A stretch of 64,000 nucleotides of DNA from the NCBI GenBank assembly GCA_036260935.1, contig DATALQ010000022.1, positions 108,235 through 172,234 on the forward strand. The letters are read 5' to 3'. The notes under the pieces were generated by a model, which was given only the letters and a program-made list of their open reading frames with translations, ran no database searches and was not told the DNA's origin. This DNA is from JAEYOM01 sp036260935 (GTDB lineage: Bacteria > Bacillota > Clostridia > Acetivibrionales > DTU013). Shown here piece by piece: positions 9,462 through 18,621 of the stretch. The first letter of the stretch is position 1, and each line of letters begins with the position of its first letter. The position numbers were made by a program, and so were the translations under genes.

Positions 9462-10925
9462 TTATTCCATATCAAATTTAGCAGTCAAAGCCTTAAGCTC
9501 CTCAGCAAGGTCCAGAAGCCTTTCACTGATATCTGAGATTACCTCCACAGCTGCCGACTGCTGTTCTGACGATGCAGCCACCTCTTCGGTACTGGCTGCA
9601 TTTCCCTGGGATGATTCGGATAAGCTCTGCAACACGTCAATAATACTGTTCTTTTCCCCATTCATCTTTTCTCCGCACGTATTGACAGCTTCGACACTTT
9701 TTCTTGTCCTTTCAATTGAATCTGCCAGGCTGCTGAAGATATCATGCGTAGATTTTATGGAATCCGTCTGGGTCTGTATTGTATCGGCGGTGCTCTGCAT
9801 TCCGGTGAATACCTGTTCCATGTTCTTCTGAAGTCCGTTGATTACAGTATTTATCTTTCGGATCGAAGCTGAAGATTGTTCCGCCAGCTTTCTTATTTCA
9901 TCGGCAACCACAGCAAATCCTTTGCCTGATTCACCCGCTCTCGCCGCCTCAATAGCGGCATTGAGTGCAAGCAGATTGGTCCGTTCGGCAATCGAAACTA
10001 TTACAGTACTAGCAGTTGTTATTTCCACAGTACTTTCGCTGGTAATACGTATTATTTCCTGCAGAGTTTTGATCGAAGTATTACTTTCTTCCGTATCTTT
10101 AATAAGCTGTGCAAGTATATTATATCCATTATCCTTGAGCACCTCGGTCTCGGCAGTGACCTCCTGCAGTTCTGCGGCTGCGGATACTACATTTTCTATA
10201 TCCCTGGTAATGCCGGTTACCTGCCTGAACCCGTTCTCTGTATCTTTAGCCTGTTTTGAAGCACCATCGGCTATTTCACCTATAACTTTTGTAACTTCCT
10301 CGATGGATGCCGATGTTTCCGATGAGGATGAACTGAGAGTATGAGAAACCTCCAAAAGATTATCTACAGTTTTTATCAACGACCTTATCAGTTCGCCTCT
10401 GTTCTCCTTCTCCTTTTGCAGTTTTTTGATATAATTGATATTTTCATTATTCGATTTGCTTAGAATTTTACTGTTGCCAAATTGTGCGGCCATAGCCAAT
10501 ATCAAAGTAACAAATATGAAAGTTGCCTGATCCTTATCCACTACGCCGTTTATCAAATTAATTATATTTCCTGCAAAAACTATTGTGAAAATAAATGCAT
10601 TAATTCTGTTCTTGCCATAAATTCCGAAAACCAGGATCATGGGAAAAGCAAAGGCAAATACCAGCAGATTGGTTGTTTTGATCGTTGAAATAAAGTTTAC
10701 GGACATCCCCGCTGCCGCCAGGACATATGACAAATAGCGGCTTTCAGGTTCCTTATACAGCCAGACTACGCATCCTGCCATAATGACCCAAGCTGCAATC
10801 ATTATTACTTTTGTTATGAGGGGAACCCCTTGAACTGTAAAGGTCGTGACTGTGGAAAGCATCAGCATGATTGAGATCAGTATCAGCGCATACCGATTTG
10901 CAGATTTCATAAAGCCATTATTCAT
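9462..10925 (-). CDS. Methyl-accepting chemotaxis protein lacking an extracellular sensor domain
   Basis: A chemoreceptor that would pass signals to CheA/CheW. Residues 1-150 are about six closely spaced hydrophobic segments with only short loops, so there is no Cache or four-helix ligand domain. A coiled coil follows, then the MCP signalling hairpin with the conserved tip (ERTNLLALNAAIEAARAGE, followed by GKGFAVVADEIRKLAEQS). No clear HAMP domain is visible. I chose ATG 10925 (487 aa) because GGAG is 9 bases upstream; the ATG at 10934 directly abuts it. The receptor probably senses a membrane state, energy status, or a ligand bound within the membrane. It is monocistronic, followed by the hairpin at 9368-9401. 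Confidence 0.9.
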   Translation of the reverse strand: MNNGFMKSANRYALILISIMLMLSTVTTFTVQGVPLITKVIMIAAWVIMAGCVVWLYKEPESRYLSYVLAAAGMSVNFISTIKTTNLLVFAFAFPMILVFGIYGKNRINAFIFTIVFAGNIINLINGVVDKDQATFIFVTLILAMAAQFGNSKILSKSNNENINYIKKLQKEKENRGELIRSLIKTVDNLLEVSHTLSSSSSETSASIEEVTKVIGEIADGASKQAKDTENGFRQVTGITRDIENVVSAAAELQEVTAETEVLKDNGYNILAQLIKDTEESNTSIKTLQEIIRITSESTVEITTASTVIVSIAERTNLLALNAAIEAARAGESGKGFAVVADEIRKLAEQSSASIRKINTVINGLQKNMEQVFTGMQSTADTIQTQTDSIKSTHDIFSSLADSIERTRKSVEAVNTCGEKMNGEKNSIIDVLQSLSESSQGNAASTEEVAASSEQQSAAVEVISDISERLLDLAEELKALTAKFDME

Positions 10926-11416
10926 CGTGTCCATCTCCGCTCAGTAAATTTTTGTGGATCAATTCCGGATGAAGCTCATTTACAAGGGCTCGCAGGATAA
11001 GAAAAAGTCAGGTGTATCCTAAACTTTTCGATGCAAAATATGTACTTGTACTATTTTATGACATAATTATCTAACATTTGACACCGCAAATCAATACAAA
11101 AGTATAAATTAAATGCTATTTATTAAGTCAAACAGATTACATAAATATTCTAATAATAATTTATATGGTTTATTTGTTAATGTCTGATAAGAAAATTTTA
11201 TGCTTTGTCTGGTAATTTTCATATAGTAAATTAGTATTATCATATAGTGCTTTATAACTATCCCGGCACTGGTTAGTCTTGAAAGAAGGGTAGAGTCAGA
11301 AAATAAAAAAGAGAAAGACTCAGGCAGTGCACCGCCCTGGGGCGGCACACAAACGCCCAAGTCTTTTCAAATAGCCAGTCAAGCTTGGATCCCGAAATTA
11401 ATCACGTGCCTCTTTA
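10926..11416. other. AT-rich intergenic region, no gene seen
   Basis: About 490 bases between two minus-strand genes. The right end holds the terminator of the GTPase gene. The rest should hold the promoter of the chemoreceptor, but I see no convincing sigma-A or motility-sigma consensus. Short frames here have no ribosome site or recognisable protein. A TTGACA at 11078 on the plus strand has a poor 19-base spacer to TATAAA and no gene after it. Confidence 0.6.
11301..11367 (-). terminator. Rho-independent terminator of the GTPase-NYN gene
   Basis: Read on the minus strand, AAAGACT (11366-11360) pairs with AGTCTTT (11320-11314). A strong inner GC hairpin, CCGCCC/GGGCGG with a 2-base loop, lies at 11332-11345, and a T-rich tail follows at 11310-11301. 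It starts 50 bases after the stop codon. The outer arms resemble those of the hairpin at 9368-9401 (shared TGAGTCTTT). Confidence 0.8.
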
Positions 11417-14077
11417 TTACCTGCTATTATCTTCTTTAAGCAAGTCTTCCATCTGCCTTTGGGTATCGGTAGATATTGCATCCTTGAGATAATTGCGATT
11501 TGCCGGTTGTTTTTCAAATAATACCTGGGCGACTCTTTCATTAGTGCGAATAATCTCTTCCCTCAGCTCCCGTGCGGACAGCAGGGCGCAGCCCGAGCCC
11601 CTGATGATGATCTGCTGCAAGCCGTCCGAGGTTGCGACGGTTATGTCGTATTTCTGGTTATTATCATGGGCGAACTTTTCAATATACTGGTCAGCCGTTT
11701 GAGCTTCCCTGGTAAACACAACGTGAATATTATCCTGATCGAATATTTCTTCCGGATGCCCCTGCAGACGATAAGCGTCAAAAACGGCTATTATCTGGCA
11801 TTTGTGGAACCCCTGATATTTGCTGAGGTAATCGAGCAGCTTAGAGCGCGCGCCGTCCATGTTATCCTCTGCGAGCTCGTTGAGATCGGGCCACGCAAAT
11901 ATAACATTATAGCCGTCTACGAGTAGGTATTCTTCCTTGTCTTCCCTGGTTACCTTCAATTTACCGACATAAGCCTTCGGGTTGTAATAAATCCCGGCAG
12001 CCGCCTTTTTCTTCTTCCAGCCGGTTTTTTTACCCTGATTGGCATAAAAGGTCTGCCTGAAGATCCTGTCTACCTCTTCCGGATCAAGCCATTTCTCTTC
12101 AGTGTATGAAGGCATGTTATCAGTTGCTTCCTCAGCTACTTCCGCCTTTGCCTGAAAGCAGCTTTCAACATGCATATGCTCCTTTACTTCGTCCCAGCCT
12201 ACTAAAAAGCTGGCACCGTTCGCACAAAATACCGAGCCTGCCGGATTAGCCATATCTCTTTCAGGATCGTACCCCATCGCTTCAATGACTTCTTCCGTAT
12301 TGTGGCAGGGTCCATACCCCGAGAGGCTGCAGAATAGCCTGCCTAGTCCCTTTGTATAGGCTGTGACATCCTTCTGGTAATTTCGCATGGTAACAACAGG
12401 AGCGCTGCCTGATAGAACCGCCGTTTCGCCATCAATAACAGAGACCCGGCACGTACCGTACATTTTTTCAATGTCGGTCATAGCCCGTCCTACCATTTTT
12501 TCAGGGAGCTCCAGATCAAAGGAATAATATGGCTCCAGCAATATGGATCCCGCTTCCATCAAGCCCTGGCGCACCGCGCGGTAGGTAGCCTCTCTGAAGT
12601 CGCCGCCTTCCGTATGCTTGTTATGCGCCCGGCCTGAAACCAGTGTGATCGTCATATCCGTTATCGGCGAGCCTGTAAGCACCCCTTTATGGACCTTTTC
12701 TTCCAGATGGGTCAATATAAGATTCTTCCAGCTTTTACCCAAAATATCATCGCTGCAGTCCGATGCAAACCTGAGGCCGCTTCCCCGCTCTCCCGGCTCC
12801 AGCAGTAGGTGGACCTCCGCATAATGCCGCAACGGTTCGAAATGCCCTACTCCTTCTACGGTATCTGCAATCGTTTCCTTATAGACGATCCGGCCTGAAT
12901 CAAAGGATACCTCGACTCCAAACCGGCTTTTTATAAGGCTCTGCAATATTTCAATCTGTACCTCGCCCATGACCTGGATCTGTATTTCCCTGAGCTGTTC
13001 ATTCCAAACGACATGCAGCTCGGGATCCTCTTCCTCGATCTGGCGCAGCTTTGGTATCATGACTCTCGGGTCGCAGTCCTCAGGAAGTATGACCCGATAG
13101 GACAGCACCGGTTCCAAAACGGGTTTGTTCGAAGCTTTTTCAAATCCCAAACCCTCGCCGGGCCTTGTCTGTCCAAGTCCTGTAACAGCACAGACAATGC
13201 CTGCTTCGGCCTCGTTCGCAGCCTCGAATTTCTGCCCTGAATAAAACCGGATCTGATTTACCTTATCATCCCATGCCCCGTTGGTCAGAATATCCCTTAC
13301 TCTAAGCCTCCCGCCGGTGATTTTCATGTAGGTAAGGCGGTTTCCCTGCTCGTCTCTGCCGATTTTGTATATTTTAGCCCCAAATTCCTCCGGATAGGCG
13401 GGTATCGCGGCATATTTCACAATACCGTGCAGGAATGCCTCGACGCCGTCCAATTTTAAGGCTGCTCCGAAGAAGCACGGAAATACTTTTCTTTCGGCGA
13501 CAGCCTTTTTTATTTGGGGTATCTCGATTCGCCCCGTTTTGAGATAGGCCTCCATCAATACTTCATCACACATGGCCAACTGGTCGTTGAATACCTCCGG
13601 TCGGCCTTGTCCAAAGTCGACGCACGCATCGCTCAACTGTTTTCTTATTTCATCCATTATTTTTTCTCTATCGGTTCCGTTTTGGTCCATTTTATTGATG
13701 AATAAAAAAACAGGTATCCCGTAAATTCCAAGCAATCGCCATAGGGTCTTCGTATGCCCCTGCACTCCGTCCGCCCCGCTTACTACCAGAATTGCATAAT
13801 CCAACACCTGAAGCGTTCTTTCCATTTCAGTCGAAAAATCTACATGGCCAGGGGTGTCCAGCAGGGTTATTTGCGTATCGTCCGCTTCGAGAATGGCCTG
13901 CTTGGAGAAAATCGTGATCCCTCTCGCTCTTTCAAGTTCGTTATTATCAAGGAAGGCGTCCTTATTATCCACCCTTCCCAATTTGCGAAGCTTGCCGCTC
14001 AGATATAGAAAACTCTCCGATAATGTCGTCTTACCCGCATCTACATGCGCCAATATTCCAATAACTAAGTTTTTCAT
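11417..14077 (-). CDS. TetM/TetO-like translational GTPase fused to a C-terminal NYN (YacP/Rae1-like) domain
   Basis: An 886-residue EF-G-like protein. The G domain has AHVDAGKTT (10-18), RGITI, DTPGHVDF and NKMD, followed by EF-G-like domains II-V as in ribosomal protection proteins (domain IV: GRAHNKHTEGGDFREATYR). Residues about 715-870 add a NYN/PIN-fold domain with the expected acidic residues: LVDGYN (D721), VFDAYR, TADQYIEKF and ATSDGLQQ. TetM itself is about 640 residues and ends before this part. Families of this type are common in Clostridia, so tetracycline resistance should not be assumed. Start 14077 is where TetM homology begins (MKNLVIGILAHVDAGK); the frame stays open upstream, but without family resemblance. 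The NYN domain suggests cleavage of RNA in or near the ribosomal A site. Confidence 0.92.
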   Translation of the reverse strand: MKNLVIGILAHVDAGKTTLSESFLYLSGKLRKLGRVDNKDAFLDNNELERARGITIFSKQAILEADDTQITLLDTPGHVDFSTEMERTLQVLDYAILVVSGADGVQGHTKTLWRLLGIYGIPVFLFINKMDQNGTDREKIMDEIRKQLSDACVDFGQGRPEVFNDQLAMCDEVLMEAYLKTGRIEIPQIKKAVAERKVFPCFFGAALKLDGVEAFLHGIVKYAAIPAYPEEFGAKIYKIGRDEQGNRLTYMKITGGRLRVRDILTNGAWDDKVNQIRFYSGQKFEAANEAEAGIVCAVTGLGQTRPGEGLGFEKASNKPVLEPVLSYRVILPEDCDPRVMIPKLRQIEEEDPELHVVWNEQLREIQIQVMGEVQIEILQSLIKSRFGVEVSFDSGRIVYKETIADTVEGVGHFEPLRHYAEVHLLLEPGERGSGLRFASDCSDDILGKSWKNLILTHLEEKVHKGVLTGSPITDMTITLVSGRAHNKHTEGGDFREATYRAVRQGLMEAGSILLEPYYSFDLELPEKMVGRAMTDIEKMYGTCRVSVIDGETAVLSGSAPVVTMRNYQKDVTAYTKGLGRLFCSLSGYGPCHNTEEVIEAMGYDPERDMANPAGSVFCANGASFLVGWDEVKEHMHVESCFQAKAEVAEEATDNMPSYTEEKWLDPEEVDRIFRQTFYANQGKKTGWKKKKAAAGIYYNPKAYVGKLKVTREDKEEYLLVDGYNVIFAWPDLNELAEDNMDGARSKLLDYLSKYQGFHKCQIIAVFDAYRLQGHPEEIFDQDNIHVVFTREAQTADQYIEKFAHDNNQKYDITVATSDGLQQIIIRGSGCALLSARELREEIIRTNERVAQVLFEKQPANRNYLKDAISTDTQRQMEDLLKEDNSR

Positions 14078-14189
14078 GATCGATTTTAACCCTTTACCTT
14101 CGATATATATATAATACCAGCAAGAAAGGAAACTAACAAATCGTATGCCTGCCTTCGGCTGTGATAACCATAATTTAATCATTCATTTT

Positions 14190-14217
14190 ATTATGACTAA
14201 TGATATAATTATGTTAA
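14190..14217 (-). promoter_or_regulatory. Probable sigma-A promoter of the GTPase-NYN gene
   Basis: On the minus strand TTAACA (14217-14212) and CATAAT (14195-14190) are separated by 16 bases, each one mismatch from consensus. This gives a leader of about 105 bases before ATG 14077. The leader contains a small GCCGAAGGC hairpin but no clear attenuator. Confidence 0.5.
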
Positions 14218-14253
14218 TATAAAACAAATATCCGGCCGGCTGGGAAAAAAGAT

Positions 14254-16020
14254 ATGAAATTGTTCAACGCTCTTACCAGAAAGCTTAATGACATCAAACT
14301 CAGCAACAAACTCCTTATACTCTATATAGTGTTGCTTTTTATTCCTATTGTCTTAACAAATGCACTGTTTTACAAAAAAATATCCGATAGCGTCAGAGCT
14401 GAAAATATAGATCAAATAACAGCGTCCATGGAAAAGACCAAAAACGAGTTCACCAGACTTATAAATTCGGGCATTACCTTATCTCACGCCATTTATCAGG
14501 ACAACAACCTGACTGACCTTCTGGAAAGGAAATATACCGGGGTAGAGGATTATTTTTTATATTTTAACAAATATCTGCGCGACCTTCTGAAAAAATATCT
14601 GCTTGCTTATGATACCATAGAGGATATCAATGTCTATACCAGCAATAATACTATAGCCTCTGCAGACACCTATTACACTCTGGACGATGAAATAAGGCAC
14701 AGCATATGGTATTCGAAATTGCAGAACATAAATAACAAGATTCTGGTATATTCAGGCATACAGTCCAATGCCCTGATTTCAAAAAGAAAGGTAAGCATCA
14801 TAAGAAAACTTGACTCAGTAAACGGCGAATGTGAGAACATATTGAAAATCGACCTCAATTACAAAATGATCGGAATGATCATTTCAGACAAGAACATGGA
14901 CGGTGACATATTCCTGGTCAATGACAACAGCTCCATAGTTTACTCGACAGATCCTGACTATATAGCCAGCGATAATTACTTTACTCCTTTTAGCAAGGTA
15001 AAAACCGATCACGGTAAGTTCGTTATAAATATGGATCTCAGCGATACTACCAGCCTTTCGGGATGGAGGATAATTGGCGTCTTCAACGAAAATAAAATAA
15101 GGGGAACGATTTATCCGGCTCTCGGCTTTGTATTGATCCTCGCGTTAATCAGCCTTACGGCTGCGAGCCTTGCAATCATATTGATCTCCAGATCCATCAA
15201 CCATCGGATCATCATAATCTCGCGGCATATGGAAAAGGTAAAGAATCAGGATTTCGACCTTATCGACAAAAAAGGCGGCGCCGATGAAATAGGGCTGCTT
15301 ATGTCGGATTTCAACAGCATGGCGCTTAGAATCAAAAAACTGATTCAGGATGTATACGAGGCAGATATCCAAAAAAAGAACCTGGAACTGGAACGCAAAC
15401 AAGCAGAATTGAATGCGCTTCAAAGCCAGATAAATCCGCATTTTTTGTTCAATACCCTGGAATCGATACGTATCAGGAGCCTAATGAAAAATGAGACCGA
15501 AACGGCTGATATCGTAAAAAGCCTCTCAAAAACCTTCCGAAGGATGCTTGTCTGGGGGAACGACCTGATCACTGTGAGGTCGGAGATGGAATATATAAGA
15601 GACTATTTGCAGATTCAGAAATACCGGTTTACAGAAAAGCTGAATTATGAGATATGTGTTCCCGATGAGGTCATGGACTATAAAGTGTCCAAGATGGCGA
15701 TACAACCGTTTATCGAGAATTCCTGCGTACACGGAATTGAGGGGAAGGTTGGAAACGGCCGGATCACATTAACGGTCAAAAAAGTGCAGGATAGATTGGA
15801 AATCCTCATAGAAGACAACGGATGCGGAATACCCCCGGAAAGACTCGACGAAATTCGTAAGAGTCTCATGCAGCCGGGTGATTTGAAAGGCTCCAGCATA
15901 GGAGTCAGAAATGTATACAACAGGCTTAAGCTGTTCTATGGGAATGAATTCGAGTTCAGCATCGAAAGCGTTCAAGATGAAGGGACTCAGGTTTATATAA
16001 AAATTCCGGCAATCTTATAG
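14254..16020 (+). CDS. YesM-type sensor histidine kinase
   Basis: A 588-residue membrane sensor kinase that should phosphorylate the AraC-type regulator just downstream. It has a membrane helix at about 18-38, an extracellular sensor of about 250 residues (39-288), a second helix at about 289-312 and a HAMP domain (313-365). The His_kinase domain has the phospho-acceptor in QSQINPHFLFNTLES (His396), and the HATPase domain contains IEDNGCGIPPERL and GSSIGVRNVYNRL. The next gene starts 15 bases after its stop. By family and context it probably senses a carbohydrate or cell-wall-derived signal for the convergent transporter operon (17686-21421). Confidence 0.93.
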   Translation: MKLFNALTRKLNDIKLSNKLLILYIVLLFIPIVLTNALFYKKISDSVRAENIDQITASMEKTKNEFTRLINSGITLSHAIYQDNNLTDLLERKYTGVEDYFLYFNKYLRDLLKKYLLAYDTIEDINVYTSNNTIASADTYYTLDDEIRHSIWYSKLQNINNKILVYSGIQSNALISKRKVSIIRKLDSVNGECENILKIDLNYKMIGMIISDKNMDGDIFLVNDNSSIVYSTDPDYIASDNYFTPFSKVKTDHGKFVINMDLSDTTSLSGWRIIGVFNENKIRGTIYPALGFVLILALISLTAASLAIILISRSINHRIIIISRHMEKVKNQDFDLIDKKGGADEIGLLMSDFNSMALRIKKLIQDVYEADIQKKNLELERKQAELNALQSQINPHFLFNTLESIRIRSLMKNETETADIVKSLSKTFRRMLVWGNDLITVRSEMEYIRDYLQIQKYRFTEKLNYEICVPDEVMDYKVSKMAIQPFIENSCVHGIEGKVGNGRITLTVKKVQDRLEILIEDNGCGIPPERLDEIRKSLMQPGDLKGSSIGVRNVYNRLKLFYGNEFEFSIESVQDEGTQVYIKIPAIL

Positions 16021-16035
16021 GGAAGGTAAATTCAA

Positions 16036-17640
16036 ATGTCCATGCTGAAAGTACTGATCGTAGACGACGAGCCATACGTCAGGCAATACCTTATGGCAGT
16101 CATCGACTGGGAGAAATACGGGTTTTATATTTGCGGCGAGGCGGAAAATGGTGCGGAAGCACTGGAGATGATCAAGTTTCATTCTCCGAACCTGGTTATT
16201 ACCGATATAAAAATGCCGCAGATCGATGGCCTGGAAATGATAAGAATTGCCGTAAAAGAGATGCAGACTTCGGCAAAGTTCATCATACTCAGCGGCTATG
16301 ATGATTTTACGTACGCAAAAACGGCAATGAAATATAACGTAATGGATTATATTTTGAAGCCGATAGAAGAAAACGAGCTTCTCGAGATACTGGAACGCTT
16401 CCGGCAGGAAATATACGGAGAACTGACCAAGGACGCGGAGTTTTACAGGAGCGCAAGAACTATGGCCAGTGAAACCGTAATGAGACTTGTAGAGGGAGAG
16501 ATAAATGATAATGTGCTCGATTATGCCCGGCAATGGCTAAGTCTGACCGAAGGCGACAATATCCACTATGTGCTTGTCGAGATAGACAATTATGATGATT
16601 GGACCGAAAGGCTGAGCGACGGGGAGAGGCTTAGAAGCAGCCAGTTGATAGAGGAAATAGTTTTAAATGCCATTGGAAGTGAAAACGCTCTGAATATCCA
16701 TAGAGAGCTCGTATACAGATATGGAATGATTGTGGGAAACAATATCCTGTCCAGGTACGACAATAACATAAAAGTATTCACGGATAGGCTCTATAAAAGC
16801 TTTACCTGCACAGGAGACATGAAAGTAACAATATGTACAGGCACCCTGGTAAATAGTATAGCTGAAATAAAAAAATCATTTAAAACATGTCATGAGGTCC
16901 ATCGAAATTCGTATTTCTACAAACAGCAATACAGTATTTTCCATTATGATGATCAGAAAGATATGAACTTTTCTCATGATATCGGAAATATCGAGTGTTT
17001 CCGTGTATTACAGGAGGATATTGAAAACTGCAGACAGGATGCCATTAAGCAGCATGTGGATAACCTGTTCCAGGAAATAAAGGAGAAGCTCATTGCTCCA
17101 AACCTCGTCAAAGCATATATCATCAAATTCGAATTTGACGTCTTTGCATCCTGCATGGACATTACAAGGTGGCAGCGTGATGCAAACGAATTATCGGGAA
17201 AGATATCCTTTCCCGACATCAATGAAACCAGTATACATGTCATCAAGAAAAGCTTTCTTGATTTCTGTATCGAGTGCGCCGGTTATTTGAAACAACTTAA
17301 GGAAAACAATTCAAACGGAATATTATGTGAAATTGAATCTTATATACAAAAAAACTACAAAAGCAATATTTCTTTAAAGAGCATAGCGGAGGCCTTCTAC
17401 ATCAATCCGGTATATCTTGGACAGTTGTTTAAAAAGAAATTCGGGATGTATTTCAACGATTATCTTCATAAGCTGCGCATCGAAGAGGCAATGAGGCTGT
17501 TGAAAATGACCGAATTGAAAATATATGAAATTGCATATATGGTAGGGTATACCGACAACGCTTATTTCGGCTGCAAGTTTGAAAAAGTATCGGGTATGTC
17601 GCCCACACAATACAGAAAGTCGGTTCTCTCGCATGAATGA
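16036..17640 (+). CDS. YesN-type response regulator with AraC DNA-binding domain
   Basis: A 534-residue regulator. The receiver domain occupies 1-120 with acidic residues VDDEP and phospho-acceptor Asp57 in ITDIKMPQIDG. A middle region of about 300 residues is typical of YesN proteins, and the last 100 residues are an AraC/XylS double helix-turn-helix (SLKSIAEAFYINPVYLGQLF ... YEIAYMVGYTDNAYF). GGAAGG precedes the ATG. It is co-transcribed with the kinase upstream. The likely targets are the convergent transporter genes, whose end is only 45 bases away. The stop codon lies inside the terminator hairpin. Confidence 0.93.
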   Translation: MSMLKVLIVDDEPYVRQYLMAVIDWEKYGFYICGEAENGAEALEMIKFHSPNLVITDIKMPQIDGLEMIRIAVKEMQTSAKFIILSGYDDFTYAKTAMKYNVMDYILKPIEENELLEILERFRQEIYGELTKDAEFYRSARTMASETVMRLVEGEINDNVLDYARQWLSLTEGDNIHYVLVEIDNYDDWTERLSDGERLRSSQLIEEIVLNAIGSENALNIHRELVYRYGMIVGNNILSRYDNNIKVFTDRLYKSFTCTGDMKVTICTGTLVNSIAEIKKSFKTCHEVHRNSYFYKQQYSIFHYDDQKDMNFSHDIGNIECFRVLQEDIENCRQDAIKQHVDNLFQEIKEKLIAPNLVKAYIIKFEFDVFASCMDITRWQRDANELSGKISFPDINETSIHVIKKSFLDFCIECAGYLKQLKENNSNGILCEIESYIQKNYKSNISLKSIAEAFYINPVYLGQLFKKKFGMYFNDYLHKLRIEEAMRLLKMTELKIYEIAYMVGYTDNAYFGCKFEKVSGMSPTQYRKSVLSHE

Positions 17641-17659
17641 TGCGTGAAAACCGACTTTC
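17615..17659. terminator. Bidirectional hairpin spanning the stop codon of the YesN-type gene
   Basis: GAAAGTCGGTT (17615-17625) pairs perfectly with AACCGACTTTC (17649-17659). The loop carries a second hairpin, CGCAT/ATGCG (17630-17644). The TGA of the plus-strand gene (17638-17640) sits in this loop. It serves the converging units on both strands, although no strong U tract follows. Confidence 0.65.
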
Positions 17660-17685
17660 TCCCATCAAACGTATTCTCTTTTGAC

Positions 17686-18609
17686 TTACCCTTTTACTCC
17701 TCCAAGTGTCAGGCCCGAAATGAAATACTTCTGGAGCAACGGGTATGCGCACAGGATTGGCAGTACTGCAATCATTGTCATAGCCGCTCTTATGGAAGTC
17801 GGCGTAACCATACCCGACACATCCATTGACGATGACATTGATGTTGCTGCGTCGCCCGCCGATTCGGACAGCATCCTTGAAGCCATCAGTATTTTTTGAA
17901 GTTCAAATTGCAGTGTACTGAGGCTTCTCGTGCTCGAACAGTACAGCATCGTATCAAACCACGAATTCCACTGTGAAACTGCGATAAACAGTACGATAAC
18001 AGCAAGTACCGGCAGACTTAATGGAAAAATAATCTGGAATAGTATCCTGTATTCACTGGCGCCGTCTATTTTGGCAGCTTCGATCAAGCCCGCGGGCAGG
18101 CCGTCGATATAACTCCTGATAACCATAATATTGTACGCGCCGATTATAGCTGGGAGAATATAAACCAAATAATTATTTATAAGTCCAAGCGATCTCATCA
18201 GCATATAGACCGGTATGATCCCACCGCTGAAATACATGGTATAAACCAGCAGCTTGGTGAATACTTTTCTCAGTACAAAATCCTTCCGGCTCAGAGTAAA
18301 GGCCAGGGACATACAGGAAAATACGCCCAGTGCCGAACCGACGATCGCTCTGGATGCCGAAATGAAGGTAGCGTTCAAAATGTTATTATTCTCGGAGAAC
18401 AACTTTATATAGTTATACGGTGAAAACACTCTCGGCCATATATATATGCCGCCGCGCACCGTGTCGATTGCGTCGTTCAGGGAGATTGCCAGCGTGTTTA
18501 AAAATGGATAAAGCGTAACGATACATAAGAAAATCATCAAAGCATAGTTTATTGTATCGAATATTGCGCTTTCCACTCTTTCATTGACAGATACACGAAT
18601 GCGAGCCAT
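17686..18609 (-). CDS. Carbohydrate ABC transporter permease (LplC/YtcP-type)
   Basis: A 307-residue inner-membrane permease with about six membrane helices. The binding-protein-dependent transport signature is visible as AAKIDGASEYRILFQIIFPL (EAA loop, about residues 195-215), the site contacting the ATPase. The start has an AAAGGAGAG ribosome site. The gap to the other permease is 12 bases. No ATPase gene is nearby; CUT1 transporters of this family commonly borrow a shared MsmX-type ATPase encoded elsewhere. Confidence 0.93.
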   Translation of the reverse strand: MARIRVSVNERVESAIFDTINYALMIFLCIVTLYPFLNTLAISLNDAIDTVRGGIYIWPRVFSPYNYIKLFSENNNILNATFISASRAIVGSALGVFSCMSLAFTLSRKDFVLRKVFTKLLVYTMYFSGGIIPVYMLMRSLGLINNYLVYILPAIIGAYNIMVIRSYIDGLPAGLIEAAKIDGASEYRILFQIIFPLSLPVLAVIVLFIAVSQWNSWFDTMLYCSSTRSLSTLQFELQKILMASRMLSESAGDAATSMSSSMDVSGMVTPTSIRAAMTMIAVLPILCAYPLLQKYFISGLTLGGVKG

Positions 18610-18621
18610 ACCATCTCTCCT

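Noticed and set aside
10926..11100. A c-di-GMP riboswitch before the chemoreceptor
   Set aside because: Such riboswitches are common before clostridial motility genes, but I could not find the conserved core or its paired stems here.
11078..11108. A TTGACA with a downstream TATAAA on the plus strand in the gap after the chemoreceptor
   Set aside because: The spacer is 19 bases and no plus-strand gene or structured RNA follows; the region is simply AT-rich.
11109..11360. A short minus-strand frame downstream of the GTPase gene
   Set aside because: It runs through the terminator, lacks a ribosome site and has no recognisable protein.
11417..14077. Calling this gene an acquired tetracycline resistance determinant
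   Set aside because: The NYN fusion, length and absence of mobile-element genes fit a resident clostridial family; resistance is not shown by sequence.
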